Part shown: in pieces, positions 27,501-35,929 of the stretch
Position numbering within the stretch: the stretch's first letter is position 1
Layout: each line of letters opens with the position of its first letter
Source: Spirosoma sp. KCTC 42546
Lineage (GTDB): Bacteria > Bacteroidota > Bacteroidia > Cytophagales > Spirosomataceae
Assembly (NCBI RefSeq): GCF_006965485.1
Contig: NZ_CP041360.1
Coordinates: forward strand, 5,312,501-5,376,500
Direction: 5' to 3'
DNA: 64,000 nucleotides
Program-made: the position numbers and the translations under genes
The notes under the pieces: generated by a model
Database searches by the model: none
Told to the model about the DNA's origin: nothing
The model's input: only the letters and a program-made list of their open reading frames with translations

Positions 27501-27801
27501 ACACAATATCGCCCATGTGCAGGCCTATGCGGAGGGCAACAGGCTCTCCCTCCCGCAAGCTTTTTTGAATGGCAATAGCACATTGAACGGCTTCGACAGC
27601 ACTTTTAAACACACTTAATACGCCATCGCCATAATACTGTATAATCCTTCCCTGGTGTACCAGATGTTGTTGCTCAAATACCCCACGATGGCGCGCCCGA
27701 ACAAGTGAGGCAACCTGTTCATCTCGCTGCGTTAACGCTGTATAGCCAATAATGTCGGCAAACATGATCGCAGCTAATTGCCGCACTTTATTTTCATCCA
27801 T
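24523..27801 (-). CDS. class III adenylate/guanylate cyclase fused to a MalT-like LuxR regulator
   Basis: A 1092-residue multidomain protein. Residues 8-165 form a class III nucleotide cyclase: metal-binding Asp16 in MFADIIGYT, Asp59 in YYGDGV, and the YGDGVNVASRIENL helix with the transition-state Asn/Arg. A STAND-type ATPase follows, with Walker A APAGFGKTTL at 241-250 and a Walker B-like FCLVLDDLH, then a long TPR-like helical region. A LuxR helix-turn-helix closes the protein (about 1025-1090: LTTRDREALQLMAGNLTNQE, TVKTRLKDLYIKLDV). This is a MalT-type activator carrying a cyclase in place of the usual short N-terminus. Signal and target genes are unknown; no partner is adjacent. Confidence 0.9.
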   Translation of the reverse strand: MDENKVRQLAAIMFADIIGYTALTQRDEQVASLVRARHRGVFEQQHLVHQGRIIQYYGDGVLSVFKSAVEAVQCAIAIQKSLREGEPVALRIGLHMGDIVFDQTEVYGDGVNVASRIENLGVAGAILISGKLNDELSNQPTISTASLGHFALKNVTDTVEVFAITNPGIQVPLPTQLKGIQVLPNKLSTVLPVADRNSHKENDVLLTKLHISPPGSQTVHRSELFDKLTAGLKTKLMLISAPAGFGKTTLVSDWIIQQQIPAAWYSIDTSDNDAAEFLSYLISAIQELFPQFGDNAMKLLHSPGQISQRSVVQLLLNELLAFPTHFCLVLDDLHVITNREILDLLAYFIEHIPSTIHLVILTRADPSLPIAKLRSQHQLVELRAADLSFSPTDIHLLFNRTLKLKLSTADVQALAYKTEGWIAGLQLIAIALHGRDDSAAFIQNFKGDNRYIMDYLIEEVLKIQTPEVREFLLQTSLLDQLSGPLCDAVLDRQDSQTILETLEKNNVFIISLDTERKWYRYHHLFADLLKQRLYTKEKALVSRLHTNASAWFEQNHQIPLAIEHLLQTQNYDKAIELLVNVAESLWETGLHSSIMNYGDRLPGELIKKNPGFSLFYAWVLITAGQLQKAAPFLVSAEQLTRQTIANGSATPDQHKLIGKLAVAMAYQHSFLGKPDIILDYCRIALDNLSEEDPLWFSWGWYAVGTAQLANGNLQESTEALKKALAFGKKSGNIYLITTIATTLAFNEGRLGHYKVSYQRSVDLLEFLKENGYASLVKTDWTFAVLFANMAAIQYFWADLEEAAENIKIAYNLCIQEADMTSKVLVLVVYAVVLHGQGDLVGAEQKIKEMETIMQKHKVNPFRESMYIGIKATLLVIQNELEKARAFLDMHGVETGKPISYTEEYRYMSLVQLLMAEHKLEDAFQLLSQLYEMASTQNRIERMIEINVFLTLVFLATGEREKALSSLTDSLRYAATDDILMYHLNYLDKINPLLQEVFKSQATAAEKLPQQFIDKLRRKIEKRKNSPAVQFNLTTRDREALQLMAGNLTNQEIADTLFISLNTVKTRLKDLYIKLDVDSRSKAVEKARQLRLL

Positions 27802-28363
27802 GACCTATTCGTTTGGGGGCGTGGGCACAAGGTATCGAAAGAAATCGACTATGAAGCGGATATAAGTCTTTGTCAGGCAAGATGATACAACCGGTTAGGT
27901 ACGTACCAGACAGGCACCGAGAGATGCTCGATTAAAAATCCCGGTTCTGACGAATCCAAACGGCCTAAACGCTTACGTCTCGGGCAACGTTAGGGCTCCA
28001 TTTCCTTTTTAGCACCCGTTCTCCATCTACCGATGTGCCTTGGCAATCTGAACGAGCGTGTTTGATCAACGGCCAGTTTTAGTTTGCTCGACCCAGGTAG
28101 TTCTTTTTAGAAACCTCACATCTGCTGGTTTTCGGCTGATAATATCAATCAGTATTTACTGGGTAGTAACGCTTAGCGAACACTCTTTCCGGGAGCAGTA
28201 CGAAAAGAACAAATAAAATCACTTCATTGCGATCAAGTTCAGTTGGTTTGATCCTTAAAATCAGGCACTACCTTTCCCTAATAAATAAGGGGTTGTTGGT
28301 ACCATACATTACCAGGGAAAAAGCCCATTCAATGAAGAAACAGTATAGCGTTACCTAAACACT
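27802..28363. other. intergenic stretch without a supported gene
   Basis: About 560 bases between the divergent cyclase-MalT and SDR genes. No frame with a domain pattern and no strong hairpin. It must contain both promoters; I could not assign them. Confidence 0.45.
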
Positions 28364-29125
28364 ATGACAAACAGAATTGCCATTGTAACAGGGGCGGCCC
28401 GCGGGATCGGGCTTGCAACAACAAAATTATTTTTGAATGATCATTGGCGTGTCGCTATGGTTGACTATGACGCAGCGGAGTTACAAAAAGCATCGGAAGA
28501 ATTGCCAGGTACCCTGCCGATTTATTGTGACGTTTCTACACCGATCATGGTTCAAGAAATGGTATCAAACGTACTCGATACGTTCGGACGCATCGATGCA
28601 TTGATCAATAACGCAGGGGTAGCCATTTTCCAACCGCTCGAAAAAACGGATTTTGACGCCTGGCGAACGATTATGGCTACGAATCTGGATGGCGTTTTTC
28701 TTTGTACACAGGCAGTTATACCAGCGTTGAAAGAGAGTCGGGGGTGCGTCGTCAATATAGCCTCTATTTCTGCTCTTCGCGCCAGTACCCTGCGTGTCGC
28801 CTATGGAACCTCAAAAGCAGCTGTTGTTCACCTAACCAAGCAACTGGCCGTAGAACTGGGAGATTATGGTGTTCGGGTCAACTGCGTGTCACCTGGCCCG
28901 GTAAAGACTAAGTTGGCGGAAGCCGTTCATTCACCAGAAATTATCAAAGCCTATTATGATGGCATCCCATTGAATCGCTCGGCAACTGAGCAGGATATCG
29001 CCGAAACAGTCGTCTTTCTTTGCTCTGAAAAGGCCTCCTTTATTACAGGGCAGATGATTGCCGTTGATGGCGGATTCGATGCTACGGGTATCGGTCTGCC
29101 AGCCCTCCGGGCATCAAGACAATGA
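28364..29125 (+). CDS. SDR family NAD(P)-dependent oxidoreductase (FabG-like)
   Basis: A 253-residue classical SDR with TGAARGIGLAT, NNAGVA, the catalytic ASISALRA serine region, YGTSK Tyr/Lys, and the C-terminal SFITGQMIAVDGGFDATG typical of FabG-like enzymes. In the second strand the residue after the beta-strand is Asp (VDYDAAEL), which points to NAD(H) use. Substrate unknown. Unlike the other SDRs of the window it has no AraC neighbour and no copy of the tandem motif. Confidence 0.9.
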   Translation: MTNRIAIVTGAARGIGLATTKLFLNDHWRVAMVDYDAAELQKASEELPGTLPIYCDVSTPIMVQEMVSNVLDTFGRIDALINNAGVAIFQPLEKTDFDAWRTIMATNLDGVFLCTQAVIPALKESRGCVVNIASISALRASTLRVAYGTSKAAVVHLTKQLAVELGDYGVRVNCVSPGPVKTKLAEAVHSPEIIKAYYDGIPLNRSATEQDIAETVVFLCSEKASFITGQMIAVDGGFDATGIGLPALRASRQ

Positions 29126-29352
29126 CTGGTTGGCTACTGCTTAAACCTTCTTTCAATCTCCTATACACAATGCATTACAACTACCATAGTGGCAGGTTAG
29201 ATAAGTAGGTCGAATCTTCAATTGAAGTGCATCCCCGATCTGTCTAGGGTGTGAATGGAAAAAAAATTTGATTTTTATTCCCTGACTTCGACGCCGTGGT
29301 TCGGTGCCCTGCTGGCACATACTGTTCGAGTCTACTCTACTGTGCCGAAAAA

Positions 29353-29632
29353 TCAGCAACATAAGAAGCCGGTCCATTGAATTTGAGCTTGGCTTTTGAG
29401 TGGCCAAAACAACCCATCCCTACGCCTACATCGCCAACCCAATTCGAACAATTGGGCTACAACGGGCTATCGAATATGACATCGGCAAGCAGCCTGTGGA
29501 AGCAGTTAACGAAACGGGCTTCGGCACCCAGTTGGTGGAATTGCTCGTCCGCCAGTTCGATGGTATTCTAATCTACCAGAGCCAGGACGGGATGCTCGTC
29601 AAACTCCGAGTCAACCGACCAGCCGTTGCCTA
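29353..29632 (+). pseudogene. histidine kinase C-terminal remnant
   Basis: The open frame up to TAA at 29630 contains NETGFGTQLVELLVRQFDG, ILIYQSQDGMLVKLRV, which matches the last part of the ATPase domain of HisKA_2 kinases (compare SFGKRLITSLSEQLDG in the kinase at 31160-33244). No ATPase N or G1 box and no start codon lie upstream. It is a truncated duplicate of a kinase gene. The bases 29126-29352 hold nothing I can name. Confidence 0.5.
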
Positions 29633-29680
29633 AGGCCGAATTTCGTCCAATTATGCACTAGTCAACCACAATCAAGGTTA

Positions 29681-30181
29681 TCATTTTGCCAGCCTGTCTA
29701 AACTCGCTCGCTCGGTAGCCAGGCTGGATTGAAATCGGTTAAGGGTATGCTCAAGTTGCCGAAGTGAAGTACTTCGGTAAGACTCTTTAGAATTGATAGA
29801 CTGTACATTGGCAAGCCGATGCTGCATTCGACTAATGGCCATTTCTAACTTGACAATACTGCTTTCGTGTCGATTGATCCGGTTGGTTATAAATTCACTA
29901 GCCCAGGAATGGCAGATGGATTTAACAGGGGTTGGGGATTTTAGAACGGTCAGCCATTCTTGCTCTAAGGCTCGGATAGCTGGCAGACAGGGTTGCCCAT
30001 CGAAAGCCTCAACAGGCAGTTGAAGTAAACTGTCTCCATCACACACGGAAGCGTTTAGCAGAACATGGCCTCTTGACGAGATATTGGTTAAAACCTCGAA
30101 GCCTTTTTCTAATTCTGAATTTTCAAAATAGAACTTCTGGCGTTCTCCTTGTTGATTAACCGCGGTTAAATAGAAAATCAT
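29681..30181 (-). CDS. hypothetical protein with C-terminal coiled coil
   Basis: A 166-residue protein, ATG 30181. The first half is mixed alpha/beta (MIFYLTAVNQQGERQKFYF, with a DGQPCLPAIRALEQEW segment). The second half is a long amphipathic helix pair (ESSIVKLEMAISRMQHRLAN, STSLRQLEHTLNRFQSSLAT) consistent with a coiled coil. No signal peptide or known domain. Function unknown. Confidence 0.6.
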   Translation of the reverse strand: MIFYLTAVNQQGERQKFYFENSELEKGFEVLTNISSRGHVLLNASVCDGDSLLQLPVEAFDGQPCLPAIRALEQEWLTVLKSPTPVKSICHSWASEFITNRINRHESSIVKLEMAISRMQHRLANVQSINSKESYRSTSLRQLEHTLNRFQSSLATERASLDRLAK

Positions 30182-30582
30182 GCCCGATTAACGTTAAATA
30201 AACCTGTCGCTTTACGAATTAAGTATGTTTTCCTTCCCATCTGCTAAAAACAGGACTCCCAATCTTTCCTACCCTAGCTGCATTCGTGTTACGTACTCTT
30301 TGGGCCGGAACACGAGAAGAAGCGTATAGTCATTCAAAAAATCGGGGTGATCTCCTGCAAAAACAAAATTCTGACCGGCAAAATCAATACACGTGTATAT
30401 GAATTAGGATATGGTCTTGGGTTGAACTATCTGTTATCCTGTATGCAACCATTAACAGGTAAATAAATAGCTAGACTGATGTCCTTCGTAGTATATTGCG
30501 TGTGGCTATCCGTTTAAAATTGACCTCTTTATAAAAGGACAGTTCGATGTAACTTTATCTTTCAGGTAGTAGCAGAGTTTGG
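30182..30582. other. intergenic stretch without a supported gene
   Basis: About 400 bases between two minus-strand genes. No coding pattern seen. Confidence 0.4.
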
Positions 30583-31014
30583 TTAATCGTTAAAACTACT
30601 ATTGGGATGCAAACACTTGTCCCAATAATCGATGATAGCACTCATCTGTGCTTTCAGGAGGGCAAAGGTGGTTTCTTTTTTAAAATATCCCTGAATAGTC
30701 ATGCTATAAGCCTGATTGACAAGGCCTTGGTCGGCAGCTGTTGTTAAAAAAACGAACGGAATAGACTTCATTTTTAGATACGCATTCAGATCAATAAGCT
30801 GACGAAGTTCTATACCATTCATGTTCGGCATATTTACATCGCATAAAATCACTAAAGGGGGTTCCAGGGTAGCAATTAAATACTCAATGGCCTCAACGCC
30901 GTTACTAAAAAAGACCAGTGGATTAATAACTTCCAAACTTTTAATTGCTTCCTGAATAAAGAGTTTATCATTCTCGTCATCTTCAATAACAACAATTGGA
31001 GCTTTGCTCGTCAT
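30583..31014 (-). CDS. receiver-only response regulator
   Basis: A 143-residue single REC domain with the acidic cluster EDDEND, phospho-acceptor Asp59 in VILCDVNMPNMNG, the Thr in FLTTAA and the Lys in YFKKE. There is no output domain, so it probably passes phosphate on or acts by protein contact. It lies 145 bases downstream of the TPR histidine kinase on the same strand and may be its partner. A broken relative lies at 19051. Confidence 0.9.
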   Translation of the reverse strand: MTSKAPIVVIEDDENDKLFIQEAIKSLEVINPLVFFSNGVEAIEYLIATLEPPLVILCDVNMPNMNGIELRQLIDLNAYLKMKSIPFVFLTTAADQGLVNQAYSMTIQGYFKKETTFALLKAQMSAIIDYWDKCLHPNSSFND

Positions 31015-31159
31015 AGTATGTAGGTCAAACGTAATTACGGTTTTTGTAAGTTGTCAGCCACAGTGATCGTTCGATTTTCTGAAGGGCAGACTAACAAATA
31101 TAACAAAAGTAAGGTAGGATCAGGCGTACAGTCGCCTGGCATTGAGCTATAGCCGTAAC

Positions 31160-33244
31160 CTACGCTACCACCAGTCGGGTGTCCTGAATCGAAAGCCGAA
31201 ACAGAGTACCATTCTGTAGTAACCATTCGCCATGGCCATCGAGTTGTTCGCTCAGGGAGGTAATCAGGCGTTTACCAAATGAATTTCGCGGGTTGAGTTG
31301 CTGCCCGTCAGAAAGATCAATGCCCGGTCCATTATCCTGCACTTCCAACGTCATACCCGTTCGACCTTCGTGCCGATTCTGCTGAAGCTCAATCCGAAGC
31401 AACGGCCGCTGCCCGGCCAAATAGGCATATTTAAAGGCATTGGTAGCCAGTTCGTTCACAATCAATCCCAAAGGGATGGCCACATCGACATCCAGTTCGG
31501 GCAGATCGACATTGAGTTGCAGGTCGAACGTATCACGCTGGTATCCATACGCTTGTATCAGACTGTCGGCCAGATCGGTGAGGTATTCAGCCATGTTTAC
31601 GGTCGTGAGCTGATCGGTCTGGTAAAGCCGCTGGTGAATCAATGACATAGCCTCAACGCGTTGCTGACCAACCCGCACTGCCTGAATGGCCTTTTCATCG
31701 TCGAGCCGGTTCGATTGGAGTTTTAGTAGACTGGACACGATGGCTAAGTTATTTTTAACGCGATGGTGCAGTTCCTTCATCAGTACACGTAACTGATCCG
31801 CCTGATTGCCTAGCTGTTGACTGTTCGCGGTAATGATACTGTTCTGAATCGATAGTCGCTGGTTTGTTTGGCGGATAATGAAGTATTGAGCGACCAGAGT
31901 ACTCAGCAACACCAGCAGTATCCCCAATCCCCCCGTCATGTACTTGATTTTCTGCGCGCGCTGTTGATTGTGCTGATCAAGTTGCGCAATCTGGGTGATT
32001 TTCTTCTGGGTATCATACTTGGTTTCCAGCTCGGCCACCGCTTTGGCTTTCTCGACCTCGGCCATTGCTTTGATCTGCGCAATCCGGCGGGTCTCCTCCG
32101 ACTCAATAAGCGCAATCTCCTTTGCCTTGCGGGCTTCTACCTGAGCAATGGCCTGCGTTTCGGCCAGTTCCAGGTTCGCTTTAATGGTTGCCAGCGCATT
32201 AGCCTGTTGCAGGGCGTAGCGGCCCTGCAATTGGGCAATCGTGCGGGTTTTGTCGAGCGTCATCAGGGAATCTTCTACCCGTTTGTGCATCGTTACGGCC
32301 GCGTATGCTTTCTGATAATTTCCGACGGCTGCGTACGCACGAGCTAACTCACCATACACTGAACTTGTCAATGGCGATTCCTTAGCAGCTTTTACGGCAT
32401 CCAGCGATTTTTCGGCGTAATAAACAGCCGAGTCCGGGCGGTTCAGCCCCCGGTAGGCGAAGGACAGATTGCGGTAGTTATGGGCCAGACTACTGAGTTT
32501 TTTTAGGGGCAGATTGATCGTTATTGCCTTTTTTAGGTAGGTAATAGCCGTTTGATACTGGCCTGTTACGTTATAGTTTTTGCCGAGGTTGTTATACAGA
32601 ACGCGGTAAGCTTCGGCGCCTGCATGCAGCTGATCGTTGATGGCGATGGCCTTAAAAAAATAGTCTCGACCGATCGGGTACTGCCCCATATCCTCGTAGA
32701 TAATACCCGCATTGATATAATTATCGACCAACTGGGCTGTCAGGTTAAAACGCTGATTGAGGGCGATAGCCTGCTGAATGTGAGCCAGACCCTGTTTGGT
32801 CAGATTACGAACGTGTTGACTGTCGCCCATCATCTTATAAAGCCAGCCCATATTATTATACACCGGAGAAGATAGAGCCGGTTTTCCCGCTTTGGTATAG
32901 TGCGTAATAGCAGCCTGGTAGCAAATCAGAGCCTCTTCGTATAGCCCCTGGTGCATTCGTATTACGCCCTGTAGCCGGTTATAGTCGCCTAATCCCACCT
33001 GGTAATTTAGTTGCTGGCTAAGTTGAGCCACCAATTTCAGGTAGGTCTCAGCCGAATCCGACTGACCCTGTTTATAGAAAGCGTTGGCAATATCGTAGTA
33101 CGACTGAGCCCGACTCGTGTCCGGTAAATTACGGGAAAGCAATATGGGGCGTCTATCCGTATTCTTTTGCTGGGCCATTGCTGGATAGCCCACGAGTGTC
33201 AGCAGAAGAAGCACGCTGGCAATACACCAATGGTGAGGTATCAT
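31160..33244 (-). CDS. TPR-containing sensor histidine kinase (HisKA_2 type)
   Basis: A 694-residue kinase. A signal peptide (residues 1-24) is followed by about six TPR-like repeats (residues 45-330) and a charged helix rich in Ala/Lys/Glu (AIAQVEARKAKEIALIESEE), then one transmembrane helix (about 432-455: GGLGILLVLLSTLVAQYFII). The catalytic core has the HisKA_2 motif LHHRVKNNLAIVSSLL with the phospho-His, and an ATPase domain with NELATNAFKYA and DNGPGID. It probably senses a periplasmic protein interaction through the TPRs. The likely partner regulator is the REC protein encoded next. A strong hairpin lies just upstream at 33299. Confidence 0.9.
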   Translation of the reverse strand: MIPHHWCIASVLLLLTLVGYPAMAQQKNTDRRPILLSRNLPDTSRAQSYYDIANAFYKQGQSDSAETYLKLVAQLSQQLNYQVGLGDYNRLQGVIRMHQGLYEEALICYQAAITHYTKAGKPALSSPVYNNMGWLYKMMGDSQHVRNLTKQGLAHIQQAIALNQRFNLTAQLVDNYINAGIIYEDMGQYPIGRDYFFKAIAINDQLHAGAEAYRVLYNNLGKNYNVTGQYQTAITYLKKAITINLPLKKLSSLAHNYRNLSFAYRGLNRPDSAVYYAEKSLDAVKAAKESPLTSSVYGELARAYAAVGNYQKAYAAVTMHKRVEDSLMTLDKTRTIAQLQGRYALQQANALATIKANLELAETQAIAQVEARKAKEIALIESEETRRIAQIKAMAEVEKAKAVAELETKYDTQKKITQIAQLDQHNQQRAQKIKYMTGGLGILLVLLSTLVAQYFIIRQTNQRLSIQNSIITANSQQLGNQADQLRVLMKELHHRVKNNLAIVSSLLKLQSNRLDDEKAIQAVRVGQQRVEAMSLIHQRLYQTDQLTTVNMAEYLTDLADSLIQAYGYQRDTFDLQLNVDLPELDVDVAIPLGLIVNELATNAFKYAYLAGQRPLLRIELQQNRHEGRTGMTLEVQDNGPGIDLSDGQQLNPRNSFGKRLITSLSEQLDGHGEWLLQNGTLFRLSIQDTRLVVA

Positions 33245-33298
33245 GTAGCTAGGGAAAAGAAGGTTAAAAAGATCAGCGAAGTAAGAATCACGTTACCG

Positions 33299-33376
33299 TA
33301 ACTGGTAAAAATAATGTGATTATACTCCGTTTTGCTTACTCAAAGCGGAATATAATCACATTATTTTTACCAGTTA
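33299..33376. repeat. 35-bp stem hairpin upstream of the kinase gene
   Basis: The arms 33299-33333 and 33342-33376 pair at 33 of 35 positions, one of the two exceptions being a G:U pair, around an 8-base loop (GCTTACTC). The stem is AT-rich (TAACTGGTAAAAATAATGTG at its base). It lies 55 bases before the kinase start codon. It could be a miniature inverted-repeat remnant, or a terminator or regulatory RNA fold. Confidence 0.8.
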
Positions 33377-34033
33377 TCATCTGTTCAGCCATTAAAACTA
33401 TTAACACCCGAAAATAGCAGGATACTAGTTACTCAACGGGGTCAATAAGCCTCGCTAGCCTGTCAACCTACTCGGATGTGTATGCTACGAATTAGGGTTA
33501 CTAGTGACTAAAACGGTTCTCGTTCATCGTTATCCCTCTTTTGGGTATACTACCGTTCAGTTAAACCTCTAATTCGAGCTGTTTTTTAGAAACGGTTGTT
33601 CCAACCTGATCAGTTGGCGACAGTGAGTCGCTACTTACTACTTGGGGTGGCTACCTCCACCCTAGCTCAAATGGCTCTCTGGCTCGATCGAATCGGCAAA
33701 ATTCATCAATAACCAAGGGGTTCCCACGTTGATCATGAGGCCTTGTGCGCAACGTCATCTGAACCTTTTCTGTGCGAAAATATATGGCTACAAGATCAAA
33801 CCGTTAGCTGGGTAACCAAGTATATGTGACTATAGGTCGTGGCGTTTATAGGGCAAACGTTGCAGGATTTACGGTGGTTATCACCCTATTTTTACTGGAC
33901 AATATCAGGTAAAAATATGAGTATTTTTACTTAGCACAATCCGTATAACTCCTGTTTACTGGCGTTATTGGTCTTTGTAGGTTTGTATTGATGTTCAATA
34001 TAGTCTATTCCGTACCAGTAAAACCAGTAAATC
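33377..34033. other. intergenic stretch, with a candidate promoter near its end
   Basis: About 650 bases before the M6 peptidase. A possible -7 element TAGGTTTG lies at 33978-33985 with GTTTA about 20 bases upstream. A 9-bp inverted repeat (GTAAAAATA, 33909 to 33930) sits nearby. A short frame around 33628 reads like a signal peptide (RYLLLGVATSTLAQ), but it leads nowhere. No gene supported. Confidence 0.4.
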
Positions 34034-35872
34034 ATGAACAAGAAAACAAAACCTGTCGTAGCCGATATGCAATCGGTTTCAGGTGTACCGGCCCTCGTTA
34101 ACGAGTCATGCATGCTCGTCCCTCCCTCGCCTGAAGCACAGGAAAAAATCAAGAAAGAACTGGATAAACTTCAAAAGCTAGACAGTCCGTTTGCGGCAAA
34201 TATTGCGTTCAGACAAACGAAAGCGGTTGGTCTCGATGATGGGCTGATCTTTCCGGGCACGCTCTTTCCATTAGGTACAACTGCATCCATAGCCAGCAAT
34301 GCCGCAGCAGACCGTGCTCCGTTACGGGGAGCGGTCCGTGTGGCTGTTGTGTTAGTCAACTTTTCGGATCGCGCAATTACGCAGCCAGTCAGTCATTATA
34401 CCAATTTGTTCTTCTCGTTGGGTGTTGTGCCTACGGGTAGCCTACGTGAGTATTACCGCGAGGTGTCGAACAATGCCGTCGACATTCAGGGCCAGGTAAT
34501 TGGCCCGGTTACGCTTTCACACCCAATGTCTTACTACGCACACGGTGCATCGGGCAGAGGGAACGTCTTGCCCAATGCCCGTACAATGGCGCAGGAGGCA
34601 GCTCAATTGGCAAATCCCCTCATTAATTTTGGCAGTTACGATAATGATGGCAACGGTTTCGTCGACGCGTTCATTGTCATTCACGCTGGGCGTGGAGCTG
34701 AAGAAACAACGGCACTTACGGATATATGGTCGCATAAATGGGTATTACCCAGTGTTTATGCTGCCGATGGCAAAAGTATCTACGCCTACCTGACCGTTCC
34801 GGAAGACTGTAAATTAGGGGTATGTGCCCACGAACTGGGGCATCTGCTGTTCGGCTTTCCAGACCTGTATGATACAGATGAAATAAACGCCAGCGAAGGT
34901 ATTGGGAACTGGTGCCTCATGGCAGGTGGTAGCTGGAATGGAGGTGGTAACCGACCTGCCCATCCATCAGCCTGGTGCAAGGTTCAGCAGGGCTGGGTGA
35001 CGGTGTTGAATCAGACCTCCAATGGCCTGGTCAGCATTCCCGACGTAAAGTCCAGCTTTCGGGTGAATCGGCTCTGGAAAACCGGGGGAGCAGGCAGTGA
35101 GTATTTTCTGGTTGAAAACCGCCAGAAAACCGGTTTTGATGATCATCTTCCCCAGGGTGGTTTGCTGATCTGGCATATCGATGATGCGGTTGCCGATAAT
35201 ACCAATGAAGCCCATTACAAAGTGGCGCTGATGCAGGCCGATGGTCTTCGTGATCTTGAGAAGATTAATGGATTTAACCGGGGCGACGCGGGTGATCCTT
35301 ATCCTGGCTCGTCGAACAATCGCTCATTTACTAACTCCAGTACGCCGAACTCAAATTCGTATGCAGGCTCGAGTACCTGCGTTGCCATTACATCAATCAG
35401 CGATTCGGCGGCCACCATGTCGGCGCAGTTTCAGGTTCGTTGTAAAGTGCTTATAAAAGAAGTAAAGGATAAAGACGTAGTCAAGGATAAGGAGCTGGCC
35501 AAAGAACGAAAGGAGCTGATAAAAGAAAAGGAATTCGCCAAAGAGCAAAAAGATCTGATACTTGAGAAACCGCAATTCGATAAGCCAGTCAAGGAAAACT
35601 TTGAGAAGCCCGGCGATGGCAAATTGACCGAAGGGAAATTGGCAGAACAGGGAGGAGGCTTTGGTTTAGGAACTGGCACGCCCGACGTACTGGGGCGTGT
35701 ATCGGCTCTCGAGAATCGAATGAATGCGCTGGAACCCTTTATCAGCCAGTCGTTACGTCCCGACTTGATCAATGGAGCTTACCGACAGGAAACCGACCAG
35801 GCAGCCGTTGACCCTGAGCTGGATGCAGACAGTAAACGGACGTTGGATTCGAAAGTGCCTGACACGCTCTAA
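34034..35872 (+). CDS. M6 family metallopeptidase with charged C-terminal tail
   Basis: A 612-residue protein. The catalytic domain (about 100-440) shows the zinc motif AHELGHLLFGFPDLYD, with His266 and Glu267, and a nearby GNWCLMAGG segment, both typical of M6 immune-inhibitor-A-like peptidases. There is no N-terminal signal peptide, unusual for this mostly secreted family. From about residue 473 the chain changes to a long Lys/Glu/Asp-rich region (KEVKDKDVVKDKELAKERKE and onward), ending in a short coiled coil (VLGRVSALENRMNALEPFI). It is followed by the ATP-grasp pair and small partner, so it may be the substrate, processor or effector of that set. The pairing is seen; the function is inferred. 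Confidence 0.85.
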   Translation: MNKKTKPVVADMQSVSGVPALVNESCMLVPPSPEAQEKIKKELDKLQKLDSPFAANIAFRQTKAVGLDDGLIFPGTLFPLGTTASIASNAAADRAPLRGAVRVAVVLVNFSDRAITQPVSHYTNLFFSLGVVPTGSLREYYREVSNNAVDIQGQVIGPVTLSHPMSYYAHGASGRGNVLPNARTMAQEAAQLANPLINFGSYDNDGNGFVDAFIVIHAGRGAEETTALTDIWSHKWVLPSVYAADGKSIYAYLTVPEDCKLGVCAHELGHLLFGFPDLYDTDEINASEGIGNWCLMAGGSWNGGGNRPAHPSAWCKVQQGWVTVLNQTSNGLVSIPDVKSSFRVNRLWKTGGAGSEYFLVENRQKTGFDDHLPQGGLLIWHIDDAVADNTNEAHYKVALMQADGLRDLEKINGFNRGDAGDPYPGSSNNRSFTNSSTPNSNSYAGSSTCVAITSISDSAATMSAQFQVRCKVLIKEVKDKDVVKDKELAKERKELIKEKEFAKEQKDLILEKPQFDKPVKENFEKPGDGKLTEGKLAEQGGGFGLGTGTPDVLGRVSALENRMNALEPFISQSLRPDLINGAYRQETDQAAVDPELDADSKRTLDSKVPDTL

Positions 35873-35873
35873 T

Positions 35874-35922
35874 TGAGTTCGCTAGGCGTAGCCGCACGTG
35901 TCGGCTACGCCTAGCGAACTCA
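35874..35922. terminator. 21-bp perfect stem between M6 peptidase and ATP-grasp genes
   Basis: TGAGTTCGCTAGGCGTAGCC (from 35874) pairs perfectly over 21 bp with 35902-35922 around a 7-base loop CACGTGT. It begins 2 bases past the peptidase stop and ends 7 bases before the next start. No T-run follows, so it may be a partial terminator or an RNA fold that sets the ratio of the peptidase to the downstream genes. Confidence 0.7.
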
Positions 35923-35929
35923 TTAACCT

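Noticed and set aside
29153..29407. 84-codon minus frame after the SDR
   Set aside because: Composition unlike genes here; no pattern.
33628..33700. signal-peptide-like stretch before the M6 gene
   Set aside because: No continuing frame; cannot be supported as a gene.
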